Origin: JAJEFO01 sp009843725
Lineage (GTDB): Bacteria; Pseudomonadota; Alphaproteobacteria; Rhodobacterales; Rhodobacteraceae
DNA length: 64,000 nt
Assembly (NCBI GenBank): GCA_965243215.1
Contig: CBDEUJ010000004.1
Coordinates: forward strand, 744,001-808,000
Reading direction: 5' to 3'
Under the pieces are notes generated by a model that was not told the DNA's origin, ran no database searches, and saw only the letters and a list, made by a program, of their open reading frames with translations. The position numbers and the translations under genes are program-made. Positions 43,109 to 53,800 of this stretch are shown here, piece after piece (the stretch's first letter is position 1; every line of letters starts with the position of its first letter).

Positions 43109-44391
43109 TACAGGTCACCCATCGCCCCGCAGATTTCGCCGTCCAGCCAGATCTGGGAGAGATTCCTTCCATTCTTCGCCAACTGCCACTCTTCCCGAGT
43201 CATTCCTGGGCGCGGTTCCAGCCTATTCACCGTCGTGTGGCCACGCTCGTTTCGGCGAACGACAAAGACTCTCTGATCTTCGCTGAACAGGTCAAACGCA
43301 TCCAGGGCGGTCGGGTTGTGGCTGGTCAGGAAAACCTGCCGAGCGCCAAGACTGGTTTCCGTGCTGGCGGTAAGGGAAACAACTCTGATGATCTGTTCCA
43401 CAAGCTTTCTGGTCAGCTTCGGATTCAGTGCGTTGTCCACGTTGTCGAGCGCGAACACCTTCGGAGCTTCAGGATGCGAAAGAATGATCGCCACGAACAG
43501 CAGAAACAACGTGCCCTCGCTGCTGTCGTACACCGACAATTGATTTCGGCTCGCATGCATGAACCGGTCCTCAAAATACGCCATTTCGCTTGAAGCGTCT
43601 GCGACATCACTTGACGTCAACGACGGTTTTCCACGATGCGTTCCGAAGGACGACGCCCAACCCGGCAACCAGACAAGGTCCGAACTCTCATCTAAAATTT
43701 TCCACTCAATCCCGCCGGATCCCTTGCGCCGCCTTTCTTTCCTCCTGAGGCGGCCCCAAGACCTCAAAAAGCTCGACACGGCTCCCGGAAGCCCCTCGCC
43801 ATGCAGGCCCACAGGTGGAAAATCGACCTTTCCGCTTTGCCTTCCACGCAGGAAATCCGTCTGCGGCGAATAGATCACGTATCGAGAGAACTCGGAGAAC
43901 GCATCTCTTGCATCCGATGGGAAATCGACAGTGGCCTTGACTTGGTCCCAAAGCCCTCTGTGCTGTTCCAGCCGGTCAGCAAACGAATCACCCATCGCCT
44001 GAGCGCCTCTGCCGCTTCGGCCGAATACCCTTTCGCCCCTACATTCTGCCGATTCTGAAAAGAAACGAAGCAGCGGATCGCTCTCCCTGCTCCGGAGCAC
44101 CGCCTTGTACTCAAGATCGCCAGAAAAAGTCCCGACCAGCTGCAACGTTCTTGGCAAGGGTTCGTTCTTGAAAGAGGACTTCATGAGTTCCGGTGGCGTG
44201 ATCCGCAGTCCCTTGGCACGGATGTCTGAATCTCCAAGCCCCCTTCCCAAGCAGGCCGAAACCAACCCGATCGCTTCCAGCAAGTTGGACTTGCCGCTTC
44301 CGTTGCCGCCGATGAAGAGGTTCACCCTGCCGAGATCAAGCGTTTGACCTCGAACGGACTTGAACCGGACTATCTTCAGCTGTTCCAGCAT
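43108..44391 (-). CDS. SMC-like AAA ATPase (AAA15/AAA21 type), putative defence protein
   Basis: A 427-residue ATPase with Walker A GGNGSGKS (28-35) after LKIVRFKSVRGQTLDLGRVN. The central insertion is variable, and the C-terminal Walker B is FALDNVDNALNP, followed by the H-loop QVFLTSHNPTALD. This is the layout of overcoming-lysogenisation/RloA-like ATPases that work with a TOPRIM nuclease. The TOPRIM partner follows directly. A decayed copy of its first 150 codons lies at 50290-50709, downstream of the intact SWIM-SNF2 gene, just as this copy lies downstream of a SWIM-SNF2 relic. Confidence 0.82.
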   Translation of the reverse strand: MLEQLKIVRFKSVRGQTLDLGRVNLFIGGNGSGKSNLLEAIGLVSACLGRGLGDSDIRAKGLRITPPELMKSSFKNEPLPRTLQLVGTFSGDLEYKAVLRSRESDPLLRFFSESAECRGERVFGRSGRGAQAMGDSFADRLEQHRGLWDQVKATVDFPSDARDAFSEFSRYVIYSPQTDFLRGRQSGKVDFPPVGLHGEGLPGAVSSFLRSWGRLRRKERRRKGSGGIEWKILDESSDLVWLPGWASSFGTHRGKPSLTSSDVADASSEMAYFEDRFMHASRNQLSVYDSSEGTLFLLFVAIILSHPEAPKVFALDNVDNALNPKLTRKLVEQIIRVVSLTASTETSLGARQVFLTSHNPTALDAFDLFSEDQRVFVVRRNERGHTTVNRLEPRPGMTREEWQLAKNGRNLSQIWLDGEICGAMGDL

Positions 44392-44640
44392 GGTGCCTCT
44401 ATCGGACTAACCGAAAGAAGATGCAAGAATTCACGTGCCAACAGGAGTGTCATGAACACTCCCTGCCAACAGTCGCCAAGCTGCTCCAGCCATGGTCGAA
44501 CATGCGTCCGTCCAGTTCGCATTGCTCCAAACAGGTCTGCCATATCGTCTCCCGTCAAGGTCAGGGCACCGCCGCCAGTGCCTTCGATGAGCGCGTCGGC
44601 CAGTGGCCGCTTTCGCGCCACATGTTCCTGACCGCGGTTT
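44160..44640. repeat. Duplicated segment, paired with 50480-50960
   Basis: The 5' end of the AAA gene, the spacer and the 3' end of the SWIM-SNF2 gene are present twice and are alignable by eye over about 480 bases. Shared blocks include GTCCCTTGGC, GAATCTCCAAG, AACATGCGTCCGT and GAGCGCGTCGGCCA. The spacing from AAA start to helicase stop is about 126 bases in both. Confidence 0.8.
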
Positions 44641-44853
44641 CGACCGTGTTCTCGCTATAGAGGCGGCAATCGAACACAGGCTTGTCCTGCCCGATACGAT
44701 GCACATGATCCATCGCCTGTCGCGCAACGGCGCAGTTTCACCACGGGTCACAATGATCCGATGTCACTTTCCGGGCAGAAAACATGAAACACCGTTTTGA
44801 AAGCGGGTCGCATCGTCAATTGCTCGGGAGATGCATTGCTTGGCCGTCAACAT
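44516..44853 (-). pseudogene. SWIM-SNF2 helicase relic (both ends fused, middle deleted)
   Basis: The start reads MLTAKQCISRAIDDATRFQN, matching MLMTKQCISRAIDEAAHFQS of the intact gene at 54237. After about 30 codons it jumps to the C-terminal helicase end (MDHVHRIGQDKPVF then RLYSENTVETAV, then GTGGGALTLTGDDMADLFGA). About 1000 codons are gone, and a frame slip separates the last part. The stop codon is lost. Confidence 0.8.
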
Positions 44854-45050
44854 GTCAATCCACGGCCTGTCAAGGAGCCCGCGATGTTGCAACCTCCAGC
44901 CGCGATGGACGATTCGTGGCCCACGCACCGACGCCTGCCGGTCCTGCGCCGCATGCTCATGCGTGCCGGGCGAACGCGTGGGTCGCGGCAAGGATGGGCC
45001 GTGTTCGCGATGGCAACAGATTGCCCGGTTCTCCTTCCATGCACGGAAGA
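44770..45050. repeat. Duplicated segment, paired with 54150-54430
   Basis: The first codons and about 200 bases upstream of the SWIM-SNF2 gene occur twice. Matching blocks include TCGTCAATTGC, ATGCATTGCTTGG, CATGCGTGCCGG and AACGCG. It shows the duplication reached the helicase promoter region. Confidence 0.7.
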
Positions 45051-45089
45051 AAGTCACGGGATTGACCGTGCCACTACGCTCCGACCGCG

Positions 45090-45330
45090 CCGGAAACATG
45101 GATGACCGACAACAATCAGGCCCGATTGAGAGGCGATCGCTTCGCGGAAGCGCATTCGCCGGCCCGGAATCCTGTCTGCCTCTTCATGCGGCGGCAAGGG
45201 CATCCAGCGCTTGCTCTTCTCGAGTGCCCAAATGAATTCATGCCCGGGATCCTGCCCGGAAAGGCTCTCAAGGCATGAAGGAGCAAAGCAAGGCCCGCAA
45301 CCTCCACGTCTCGGCTGATTCAAACGCAAG
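45090..45330 (-). pseudogene. TOPRIM gene relic (3' third)
   Basis: Minus-strand translation reads LESLSGQDPGHEFIWALEKS...RRMRFREAIASQSGLIVVGH, alignable with FESLSGQVLVDEFMDALLRS...RRLSFCEAFAPQSGRVLAGC of the intact TOPRIM protein. DNA identity is obvious, for example GAAAGGCTCTC and GAAGCGCATTCGCCGG against GAAGCTCAATCGCCGG. The N-terminal two thirds are absent. Confidence 0.8.
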
Positions 45331-45581
45331 ACTCGGCAATGAGATCCTGTGCAACGGCCAAAGCGCGCTGTCGATCTCCGCGTTGATGGTCAGCCTGAGC
45401 CACGGCTTCGGCGATAAGGGCCGACTCGACCCAGTGCTAAAGCGGGAAGGCACTTGCGGGCATCGGGCAGCCGGCTCCGCTCCGCAATCATGCCGAACCC
45501 ATGTCCACTGCGCAAGAGTTGCAGTGATCAGCGCCCGGACTTCGATGGTGACAAGGCGCACAGGGCGGTTTCGTGCATTGC
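45331..45581. other. Intergenic, no gene recognised
   Basis: About 250 bases between the TOPRIM relic and the SWIM protein stop. It may contain further decayed cassette DNA, but I cannot align it. Confidence 0.3.
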
Positions 45582-46418
45582 CTACAGGGATAGCGGGTTC
45601 TTCTGCACAACGCGGGCGCACACGTCCTCCATCACTCCGATGAAGGACCGGTCCAGATCCCAGAACGCCGGGTGATCTCCTCCCTTCTTGGCCAGAACGG
45701 CAGGTGTCGGCGGAGACCCGCTCATCGCGTCAACCGACGGGAGCGGCTGTTCACCCTTCCAGTAGGACTTCAGGTCAATGCCTGCCGCAGGCGTTCCTCC
45801 AGGTTCGGTGTAACGTTTGATGGGAAGGGCGAGGCAGCCATCCTCTCCAGACTGCCGGTCAATGAAGGCCTGCCCCAAGGGCGAACCTGCGAGCCTTTCG
45901 CGAAGCATCGAATACTCAAGACCGCGCAACTCGAACAACAGCATCGGGTCGCGATCAAGCAACGACGCGATCTTATAGTAGACGCCAGCTACGTGCTTGC
46001 AAGGCGAAGACCAGTCAGGGCAAGAGCACTTGCTGATCAGGTCGTCCGGTGACCTTGGCAGCAGGGACTGGCCGGAATCCGAAAGGGCGTCATCGATCGC
46101 CGTCGGCATCTCGTTCATGAGCAACTGGGACAGGCAGGCGGCATTGCTGGAGATCAATTCCGAAAGCGTTTGCCAGTCGGTCGAGGTGAACTGTCGCAAC
46201 TTGACAGTCACCTTGTATCGAGGCTCTTCGTAGACACCGAAATAGTGATTGATGTTGCCACGCAACGTGGCCCTGGCCACGCCTTTGCTGATGGAGAATT
46301 TCAGCAACCGGTTCGGGCCGGCATAGGCTCGGCCTCGCTTGAGTCGACCCACGTCCATGCTCATTGCCAAGACATCCAGAAAGACTTCGCCCCACCAGGT
46401 CCTGGTCATCTTGGCCAT
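45582..46418 (-). CDS. SWIM zinc-finger protein
   Basis: A 278-residue protein with a SWIM domain: C131-x-C133 and C140-x-H142 in CSCPDWSSPCKH, a zinc site used for DNA or protein binding. The N-terminus (TWWGEVFLDVL) and basic stretch RLKRGRAYAGPNRLLKF are typical of SWIM proteins encoded next to SNF2 helicases, as in the Bacillus ywqA/ywqB pair. ATG 46418 follows the helicase stop by two bases, so the two are one operon. Function is probably recruitment of the helicase (inference). Confidence 0.85.
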   Translation of the reverse strand: MAKMTRTWWGEVFLDVLAMSMDVGRLKRGRAYAGPNRLLKFSISKGVARATLRGNINHYFGVYEEPRYKVTVKLRQFTSTDWQTLSELISSNAACLSQLLMNEMPTAIDDALSDSGQSLLPRSPDDLISKCSCPDWSSPCKHVAGVYYKIASLLDRDPMLLFELRGLEYSMLRERLAGSPLGQAFIDRQSGEDGCLALPIKRYTEPGGTPAAGIDLKSYWKGEQPLPSVDAMSGSPPTPAVLAKKGGDHPAFWDLDRSFIGVMEDVCARVVQKNPLSL

Positions 46419-46420
46419 GA

Positions 46421-49400
46421 TCAAGCCTCCACAATGCTTTGGCGATTCAGGGAGATCAGCTTCCGGAATGAGTCGTTGTCCATTTCCGTCAGCCAGTTTT
46501 CGTCAGTCCCGACGATGTTCTCGGCAAGTGCCTTCTTCGATTCAATCATTTCGTCGATGCGCTCTTCAAGCGTCCCCAACGTCACCATCTTGTGTGCGAA
46601 CACCGTCTTCTGCTGGCCGATCCTGTAGGCGCGGTCCGTGGCCTGGTCCTCGACCGCCGGGTTCCACCAACGATCGAAATGGAAGACATGATTCGCCTCC
46701 GTCAGCGTGATTCCGACTCCGCCCGCCCGCAGCGACAGAACAAAGATCCCGGCCGGCGAGTCCGGATCCTGAAAGCTCTCAATCATCTTTTCCCGGCGCC
46801 GTCTCGTGGTGCCGCCATGCAGGTAATGCACGGGGCAGGAATGCCGTTGCCGAAGCTGGGTTACCAGCCGCTCCCCGATTTCGGTGAACTGAGTGAACAC
46901 AAGAAGGCTGGCGGATTCCAGCAGGGCTTCCTCGATCATTTCGTTCATGCGCGCCAGCTTGTGCGAACGGCTTTCGTCGAAGACGCTTTCGTCCTGAAGG
47001 AATTGCGCTGGATGATTGCATACCTGCTTCAGCTTCATCAGCGTTGACAGAATCAACCCGCGCCGGGCCATCCCCTCAGACTCCGCGATCCTGTCTTCAA
47101 CGTCTTCGACCACAGCCTGGTACAGCGATGCCTGCTCCTTGGTGAGGTTGCAATAGACCTTCTGCTCGACCTTGTCGGGCAAGTCGTCGATGATCGATTT
47201 GTCGGACTTCAGACGGCGGAGGATGAACGGCTGAACCAGTTGCTGCAGTTGCTGGGTGCGGGTCTGGTCGTTCTCCCGCTGGATCGGAACTTCGTAAGCG
47301 CGCCTGAACTGCGCTTCCGTGCCAAGGTAGCCCGGATTGAGAAACCGGAACAGGGACCACAGGTCCATCAGCCTGTTCTCGATCGGTGTCCCCGTCATGG
47401 CAATGCGGCAGGTTCCGGGAAGCGAAAAGATCGCCTTGGCCTGAGCCGATTTCGGGTTCTTGATGTTCTGCGCCTCGTCGACGACAACGCGCCGCCATTG
47501 CACGGCATTGAGGGTTTCCTTGTCCGAACGGGCGAGGTTGAAAGATGTCACGATCAGGTCGAGGCCCGAAACTGACCTGGCGAATTTGGCCCGGTCACGA
47601 ACCCGGTCCGGGCCATGGTGAATGTGACATTTCAGCTTGGGCGCAAACTTCCCTGTTTCCTTTTTCCAGTTGCTGAGCACGGATGTCGGGGCGATCAGCA
47701 GCGTGGGCTGGACCCCGGAGTCCGGCGCGACTTCTTCGAGTTGCCTTTCATGAAGCAGCAATGCAATGAGCTGGACGGTCTTGCCCAGGCCCATGTCGTC
47801 GGCCAGGCACGGATTCAGGCCAAGCCGTTCCTGCCGCGCCAGCCAGGCAAGCCCCGTTTTCTGGTAAGCTCGCAGGTCGCCGCACAGCCCGGCAGGGTTG
47901 TCCATCGGTTCGACGCTCTCCAAACCTTGCAGGCCCTTGAGGACTTCGCCCAGGACTTCATCGAAGACAAACTCCTCCGTGTCCGGATCGGCTTCAGCCA
48001 TGTCCTTGATCAGCTGGCTGAATTCAACGCCGGCACCCGCTTCCCGGTTCCGCCAGAGCTCAAGTGTCTCGGACATTCGCCGGTGGTCGATCTCCATCCA
48101 TTCGCCGCGGAACTTCACAAGAGGCGCCTTGGCTTCGAGAAGCGACTTCCACTCGTCCTCGGTTACAGGTTCGCCGTCTATGGAAAGTTCGTAGTCGTAC
48201 CGGACCAAGGAATCCAGGTTAAGCAATCCTGACGCGGTGCTTGACTGCCGGGACTGGCCGTCTGCTCCGTTGGCCCTGACGCGCAATCGCGCCCGTCGGC
48301 GTCCCTTCGGCGTCCACCAGCTCGGAAGGACGATCCGATAGCCTGCAGATTCGAGCACAAGCGCATCGTCTTTCAGGAATTCGTAAGCCGTGTCGAGGTC
48401 AATGTCGACACCTGTCGGCCTCGCGGTGTCCATGCCCTGCCAGAGTAACGGACAGATCCGTCCCGCCTGCCCAAGACTGACAAGCAGATGCCGTTCGAAC
48501 TGCCGACCGAAGCGTTTCTGCCAGTCGTCCTTCTTGCTTTTAGGCATCGGCCACCAGTCCGAAAGGTCTACCGAGAGAGATGGATCCTCGTTGCAGGACA
48601 CGAAGAATCCGATGCGCCAACGATCGTCGTCGCTGCCTTCGTCCTGGCTCAAGCGAAATCCCAGCGAGAACCCGGAGCGCTGTGCTTGGCCAAGAATCTT
48701 CCTCTGCCATGCAAGCCAGTTGGCGATATCCGCTTCGTCAGGACTTGGGGCCTCCACTTCCATCGAAACCTGGCTGTCCAGCGTCCGTGCCAATGCTCCC
48801 GCGAACCAGCTGTCTTTAAGCGGCATTAGGAACGACTTCGTGAATGGGGTGCCGCAGACCAGCATGTCGACCTGCTGTTCGGAAAACTGCCGCAGCAGGT
48901 CAACACGATCTAGGACCGATACCGGCGCCTTGCCGTTGGTGCGCCCGATTCGCGAGTTCCTTACGAGCGTGCACACTGCTGGCATCGCGGTGGCGAAGTC
49001 GCGCAGGCTACGCTCGTAGAGACTGTCGGCCGGAGCCCACCCGGCCACGTACTCTGGCTGTGATCGGCCCTCCTTAGGCTGACGGCGTTTCATGACGGGC
49101 AGGAACTGGTGCTGACGGACCATTGCACGCAGCTGCTGCGCGTACCGGATCCAGAACTTCAGGTCTTGACCAACCCGGAAATCGGTTCCGGCAAAACTCG
49201 AAAGGAACTGCAGCTCGCGAAGGAAGGGAAGCGGATTGCCGATGGCAATCCCGCTGATTTCCCAGTCGTTCCACTCGAACTTGTCAGGCAGGTATTCGCC
49301 GGCCATTTGGGCCATCTCAAGGCTCGGCAGCGGCTTTCCATGGGCGCTCGGCATTGTCGCTAAGAACCCACCCGGTTCAGGGCGGGCGGCTGCGACGGCC

Positions 49401-49603
49401 GCCCGGCCGAGCTTCAGGTCGGATGCAAGGAAACTGCCCAGCCGCGATGCATCTAACAGATGGAAGGGGTGCTGTCCCGGCTTCGGCGTCGCGATTCCGT
49501 TTTCCGACGTCTCAACCCAGAAGACGAACTTGCCAGGATTGTCGAAATCCTCCACTGGCCGTGGAATCCAGGCGCCGCGGCAGATTTCGACATAGTGCTT
49601 CAT
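46421..49603 (-). CDS. SNF2-family DEAD/DEAH-box helicase (YwqA-like)
   Basis: A 1060-residue protein. The N-terminal half (to about residue 580) is a family-specific region without recognised motifs. The C-terminal half is a complete Swi2/Snf2 ATPase: ADDMGLGKTVQLIALLL (Walker A), VVVDEAQNIKNPKS (Walker B), MTGTPIENRL (motif III), LVFTQFTEIGERL, SLRAGGVGITLTEANHVFHF and DRAYRIGQ (motifs V-VI). It probably moves along dsDNA and remodels bound proteins. I chose ATG 49603 (MKHYVEICRGAWIP). It differs from the second SNF2 protein by lacking an internal SWIM finger, which is encoded separately next door. Confidence 0.9.
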   Translation of the reverse strand: MKHYVEICRGAWIPRPVEDFDNPGKFVFWVETSENGIATPKPGQHPFHLLDASRLGSFLASDLKLGRAAVAAARPEPGGFLATMPSAHGKPLPSLEMAQMAGEYLPDKFEWNDWEISGIAIGNPLPFLRELQFLSSFAGTDFRVGQDLKFWIRYAQQLRAMVRQHQFLPVMKRRQPKEGRSQPEYVAGWAPADSLYERSLRDFATAMPAVCTLVRNSRIGRTNGKAPVSVLDRVDLLRQFSEQQVDMLVCGTPFTKSFLMPLKDSWFAGALARTLDSQVSMEVEAPSPDEADIANWLAWQRKILGQAQRSGFSLGFRLSQDEGSDDDRWRIGFFVSCNEDPSLSVDLSDWWPMPKSKKDDWQKRFGRQFERHLLVSLGQAGRICPLLWQGMDTARPTGVDIDLDTAYEFLKDDALVLESAGYRIVLPSWWTPKGRRRARLRVRANGADGQSRQSSTASGLLNLDSLVRYDYELSIDGEPVTEDEWKSLLEAKAPLVKFRGEWMEIDHRRMSETLELWRNREAGAGVEFSQLIKDMAEADPDTEEFVFDEVLGEVLKGLQGLESVEPMDNPAGLCGDLRAYQKTGLAWLARQERLGLNPCLADDMGLGKTVQLIALLLHERQLEEVAPDSGVQPTLLIAPTSVLSNWKKETGKFAPKLKCHIHHGPDRVRDRAKFARSVSGLDLIVTSFNLARSDKETLNAVQWRRVVVDEAQNIKNPKSAQAKAIFSLPGTCRIAMTGTPIENRLMDLWSLFRFLNPGYLGTEAQFRRAYEVPIQRENDQTRTQQLQQLVQPFILRRLKSDKSIIDDLPDKVEQKVYCNLTKEQASLYQAVVEDVEDRIAESEGMARRGLILSTLMKLKQVCNHPAQFLQDESVFDESRSHKLARMNEMIEEALLESASLLVFTQFTEIGERLVTQLRQRHSCPVHYLHGGTTRRRREKMIESFQDPDSPAGIFVLSLRAGGVGITLTEANHVFHFDRWWNPAVEDQATDRAYRIGQQKTVFAHKMVTLGTLEERIDEMIESKKALAENIVGTDENWLTEMDNDSFRKLISLNRQSIVEA

Positions 49604-49858
49604 TCGATGCTTCCTTTGCAAAGCTGCGACCCGGCCAGTGTCTTGATGCATGCGCAGTTCAGGCTCCAATGATGATGGATTCCCTCTTCTACGGGGATGC
49701 GCAATGCCTTATTTGGGGCGAATTCGGCGATTGGCCACAGAATGTTGCGATCAGGCCGGACATTCACGAAGATTCTCGCCGATTACCCGGAACCTGATGA
49801 ACTGTCGGTCGGCATCCGATCATGCTTTGCTGGACGGGAAGTGGCCTTGAGATGCGCG

Positions 49859-50282
49859 ATGAACGAGGACAGGGACCTGATGGCGAAGCTCGCCAAGATG
49901 GAAGCGCTGTTCCGGAGTGCGGGCGGCCCGGGCGAGAAGTCGGCCGCTGGCGCCGTCATCAAGCGGCTGCAGAGGGCGCCTGGCGAGTTCGGGAGAGCAA
50001 CTGGAGCCTGAGGCCGAGCTTCAGCATTCGTCGCCGGACATTTGGTGCGTCGACCTGTTCTGCGCCTTGTGTCGCAAGCATGGCGTCCGGCCCTACCGTT
50101 ACAGGCGGCAGCGCCGCAGCACGGTCATGGTGCGCGTCCGGGAGCAGGAGTTCTATCGCGAGGCATGGCCGGAACACTGCCAGCTTCATGCCGAACTGGC
50201 CAGCTACTTCAACGACGTGACTGACCGCCTGATCTCACGTGTCATGGTGTCGGGAGGCAGCAGTACGCTTGACCTGAAATAG
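49859..50282 (+). pseudogene. Conserved hypothetical protein, frameshifted
   Basis: Frame one reads MNEDRDLMAKLAKMEALFRS to KRLQ and then loses sense, stopping at 50011. Another frame resumes RLASSGEQLEPEAELQHSSP, DIWCVDLFCALCRKHGVRPY and RYRRQRRSTVMVRVREQEF, and stops at 50282. Together they form one intact-looking protein of about 140 residues, of a small family I have seen beside helicases (DUF2786-like N-terminus). The slip is near 49975-49985. It is divergent from the SNF2 gene at 49603. A sequencing error is possible. Confidence 0.65.
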
Positions 50283-50289
50283 ACGGTCG

Positions 50290-50709
50290 ATGCGCTGTCT
50301 GAAGCGCTCTCGCAGCTGCCTTGCGCCAAGCCATGCCCTGGAAAGGAGACGAAGGGAAAGAGGTCCAGTGAGGAGAATATGAAGCTTCTCAGGCGGTCCA
50401 GTTGGCGAAACGTCCACCTGGCAAAGGTCAGCCGGCCAGCTGACCCATCTACGGGGCTCTGCCTGGCGCGCGACAACTGCGTTGAAGGAAGACTTCATGA
50501 CTTCCGGCGGCGCGAACCGTAGTCCCTTGGCGCCGATATCGGAATCTCCAAGATCTCTCCCCGGACGGGCCGAAGCCAAGCCGGTGGCTTACGGCAAGTC
50601 GGACTTGCCGCGTCCATTGCCGCCGAGAAAGAGGTTGTTCGCCTTGCCGAGATCCAGGGCTTGATCTCGTACGGAGCTGAACCGCGCTATCCTCATCTGT
50701 TCCGGCATG
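50290..50709 (-). pseudogene. AAA ATPase relic (5' third)
   Basis: From the start equivalent at 50709, minus-strand DNA aligns with the first 150 codons of the intact AAA gene: RDQALDLGKAN, GGNGRGKSDLP for GGNGSGKSNLL, GDSDIGAKGLRFAPPEVMKS for GDSDIRAKGLRITPPELMKS, and later RERFRQRIDRLFQV. Frameshifts break it, and the remainder is missing. The Walker A Ser is changed to Arg. Confidence 0.82.
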
Positions 50710-50835
50710 GCGCATCCATCGGACGGATCGGAAGCCGATGCAAGGACTCACGTGCCGGCAGGAGCGCCATGGATACACTCCGCCGATGGCGGACAGGATC
50801 TGCCGAGACATTGATTGAACATGCGTCCGTGGGAC

Positions 50836-53800
50836 TCACGTTGCCCCAAACAGGTCCGCGAGGTCGTCTTCAGTCAAGTTCAGGGCGCCGCCCCCGGTAC
50901 CTTCGAAGAGCGCGTCGGCCAATGCCTGCTTTCGCGCCTGCATGGCCTTGATCGCGGTTTCGACAGTATTCTCACTGTAGAGGCGGTAAACGAAGACAGG
51001 CTTATCCTGCCCGATCCGATGCGCACGGTCCATCGCCTGCCGTTCGACGGCGGGGTTCCACCACGGATCGTAGAGAATAACCGTGTCGGCCGCCGTCAGG
51101 TTCAGGCCCGTTCCTCCTGCCTTCAGGCTGATGAGGAACAGCTGCGCATCACCGGACTGGAACCTCTCGATCACAGCCGCGCGATCCCGGGTCTGGCCGT
51201 GCAGCATTGCATAGGGCCATCCGCGGTTCCGAACGTCGGTCTCGATGAGGCGCAGCATTTCAACGAACTGGGAGAAGACAAGAACCTTGCGGTTCTCGCT
51301 CACGAGCTCTTCGAGCAATTCCATAAGGCGGTCGCGCTTGACGCTTTCCCTGACTTTTGCGGCCGCATCCAGCTTGACCAGCTTCGGATCGCAACAGACC
51401 TGCCGGAGCTTCAGAAGCGCGTCGAGCACCGTAATGCGCGATCCCGAGAGACCCTTTTCCGCGATTGCCGCGCGCACTCGGGCGTCCATTGCGCTGCGTA
51501 CGCTCTCATAGAGCAGGGCCTGCTTGCCGTTCAGCGTCACGGTTTCGTCAATGACGGTCTTCGGCGGCAGGTCCTCCATAACCTCGTCCTTGGTGCGGCG
51601 CAGAAGAAAGGGCCTGACCCGGTCGGACAAGAGACGCTGCCGCGCGCGATCTCCCCGCTGCTCAATCGGCTTGCGATATTCTGCGCCAAACCCCTTCCGA
51701 TCGCCAAGAAACCCCGGGATGAGCCAGTCGAACAGGGCCCAAAGCTCGGTGAGGTTGTTTTCCAGCGGCGTCCCGGTGAGCGCAATGCGTTGCCGTGCCA
51801 TGATCTGCCGGATGTGCCTGGCAACCGAAGCGGCGGGGTTCTTCACCGCCTGTGCCTCGTCCAGGATCGCCAGTTCGTATTCGCGGGCAAAGAGCGCCTC
51901 ATGGTCCCGGTGGATCAACGGGTATGTCGTCAAGACCAGGTCATGCGCCCCGATCTGATCGAACCGCTGGTGCCGCTTCGCTCCATGCAGGCAAAGGACC
52001 TTCAGGTCGGGCGCGAATCGTGCCGCCTCGTTCCGCCAGTTGCTGACGAGGCTGGTGGGTATCACCAGCAGGCTCGGACGGTCGGCCTTCCTTTCGACAT
52101 GACAATGGAGCAGAAGGGACAGGGCCTGCACGGTCTTTCCAAGGCCCATGTCGTCGGCCAGGATGCCTCCAAATCCGCTGTCGCTCAGGGCCCTGAGCCA
52201 GCCATAGCCTTGCGCCTGATACGGGCGAAGCTCGGCCTTCAGCGAGGCAGGCTGGTCCGCCTCCGACACGTTCGCAAGGATGCGCAGCCGTTTGCCGAGT
52301 TCCAGGATCTCGGTCCCGCCGTCCCAGGGCGCGCCGCATCCGTCCAGCGCCTCGACCAAGCGCGCTGCGCGTCCGGCGTCGGCCATGTGAAACCTGGTGA
52401 GGCCCTGCGCTTCGAGAAAGGCTTCGATGAATCCGGCCAGTTCGACGCCCTGTACCGGGACCATCGTTCCGTCGGGAAGGTTCAGGTAGAACGCGAAATC
52501 CGCGAGGAACTCGTCCAGATCAAACCCCTCGACAAGGTTTCCGGCGCTGTCAAGCGGCAGCGAGGCAACGACCTGAAGTATCGTGTTTGTCAGGTCCAGC
52601 GCCGTGCCATCCACATCCAGCTTCAATGCCAATGAGAACCAGTCGTTGTCGGACTGCTCGAAGACCGTCTGGAAACTCACGTCTCCGGAATAGAGGCGCG
52701 CGGGCCAGCTCGGATTGATGTCGACTTCCCATCCCAGCTCCCGCAGTCGGGGCAGCCCCTCGGCGTTGAAGTCGAGAACTTCGTGAAGGGAGTAAGTGTC
52801 CCCAGGCACGACCGGGGGAAAGATGACGTGCGCTTCGCTCATCGCCTTCGGGAGCTGACCTCCGCTCACGCGCGCATACTCGGGAGACTCGCCGTCGAAT
52901 TCCGCTGCAATGCCCTCCAGGGCGAACAGCAAGTCCCTCTCGGCCGTCCGGTTTCGTCGAATGACGTGCACACCTTCCTTGTCGGCATACCGAATGTCAG
53001 GTCCCGCAGCGGGAACCATGGGGTCGCTGCATCCCGCGTAACGAATCTCGGCACGAATGCAGGGATAGGTCACGGTTTCATGTCCGGTTCGGGTTCTTGG
53101 GCTCCACCAAGTGTCGTTCACCCTTTGCTTCCGACTGTGCCCGAACAGCTTCAAGGTCATCGTCGGCGCAAGGTCGGCCCTTTCGTGCACCGCGACAGGC
53201 TGGGGACGAGGCACCGCGTCGCCCAGTCGCCGCGCCAGGATGTCCGCCAGGGGCGCGACTGATTCTGCCGGGACCGTCGGAGCGCGTGCGAGCGCCGCCG
53301 CAACGCCGGGCGGAAGTGACGTGCGCGCGAAACCGGTCAGGCCGGACTCTTCATCGACAAAGACCGGGTCTGGAAACGGCAGGGCAGCCAGATGCTGCCG
53401 CTCCCCGTCCTTGGCCTGCAGGCTCTGATTGCCCAGGGCGTCAAGCACCCATTCAAAGCCGACATCTCTGGGTTCCGCCCAAGTCAGGCTCGGACCGTTG
53501 ATGTCACGGAATCGCGCGCGACGGGTCGCGATTACCTCCTGCAAGAGCCGCTCCAGCGTTTCCCCGCCCGGCCAGTCTTGGCGGGTCGGGTACGAAACGG
53601 TGGAGAAGTACGCCAATTGCGCCAGGATGGTGGCATCTGACTGCGTGATGCCCGCACCGCTGGCGCCGTAGAGTTGCGGATTGAATTCGCGGACGTTCTT
53701 CCCGATGCTGCCGTCCTTCTTCACGTAGGCCCTGAACGACGCAATCTCGGCCCTTGCATGATCATGACTTCGCCGAAAGACATAGAATATGGCATCGCTG

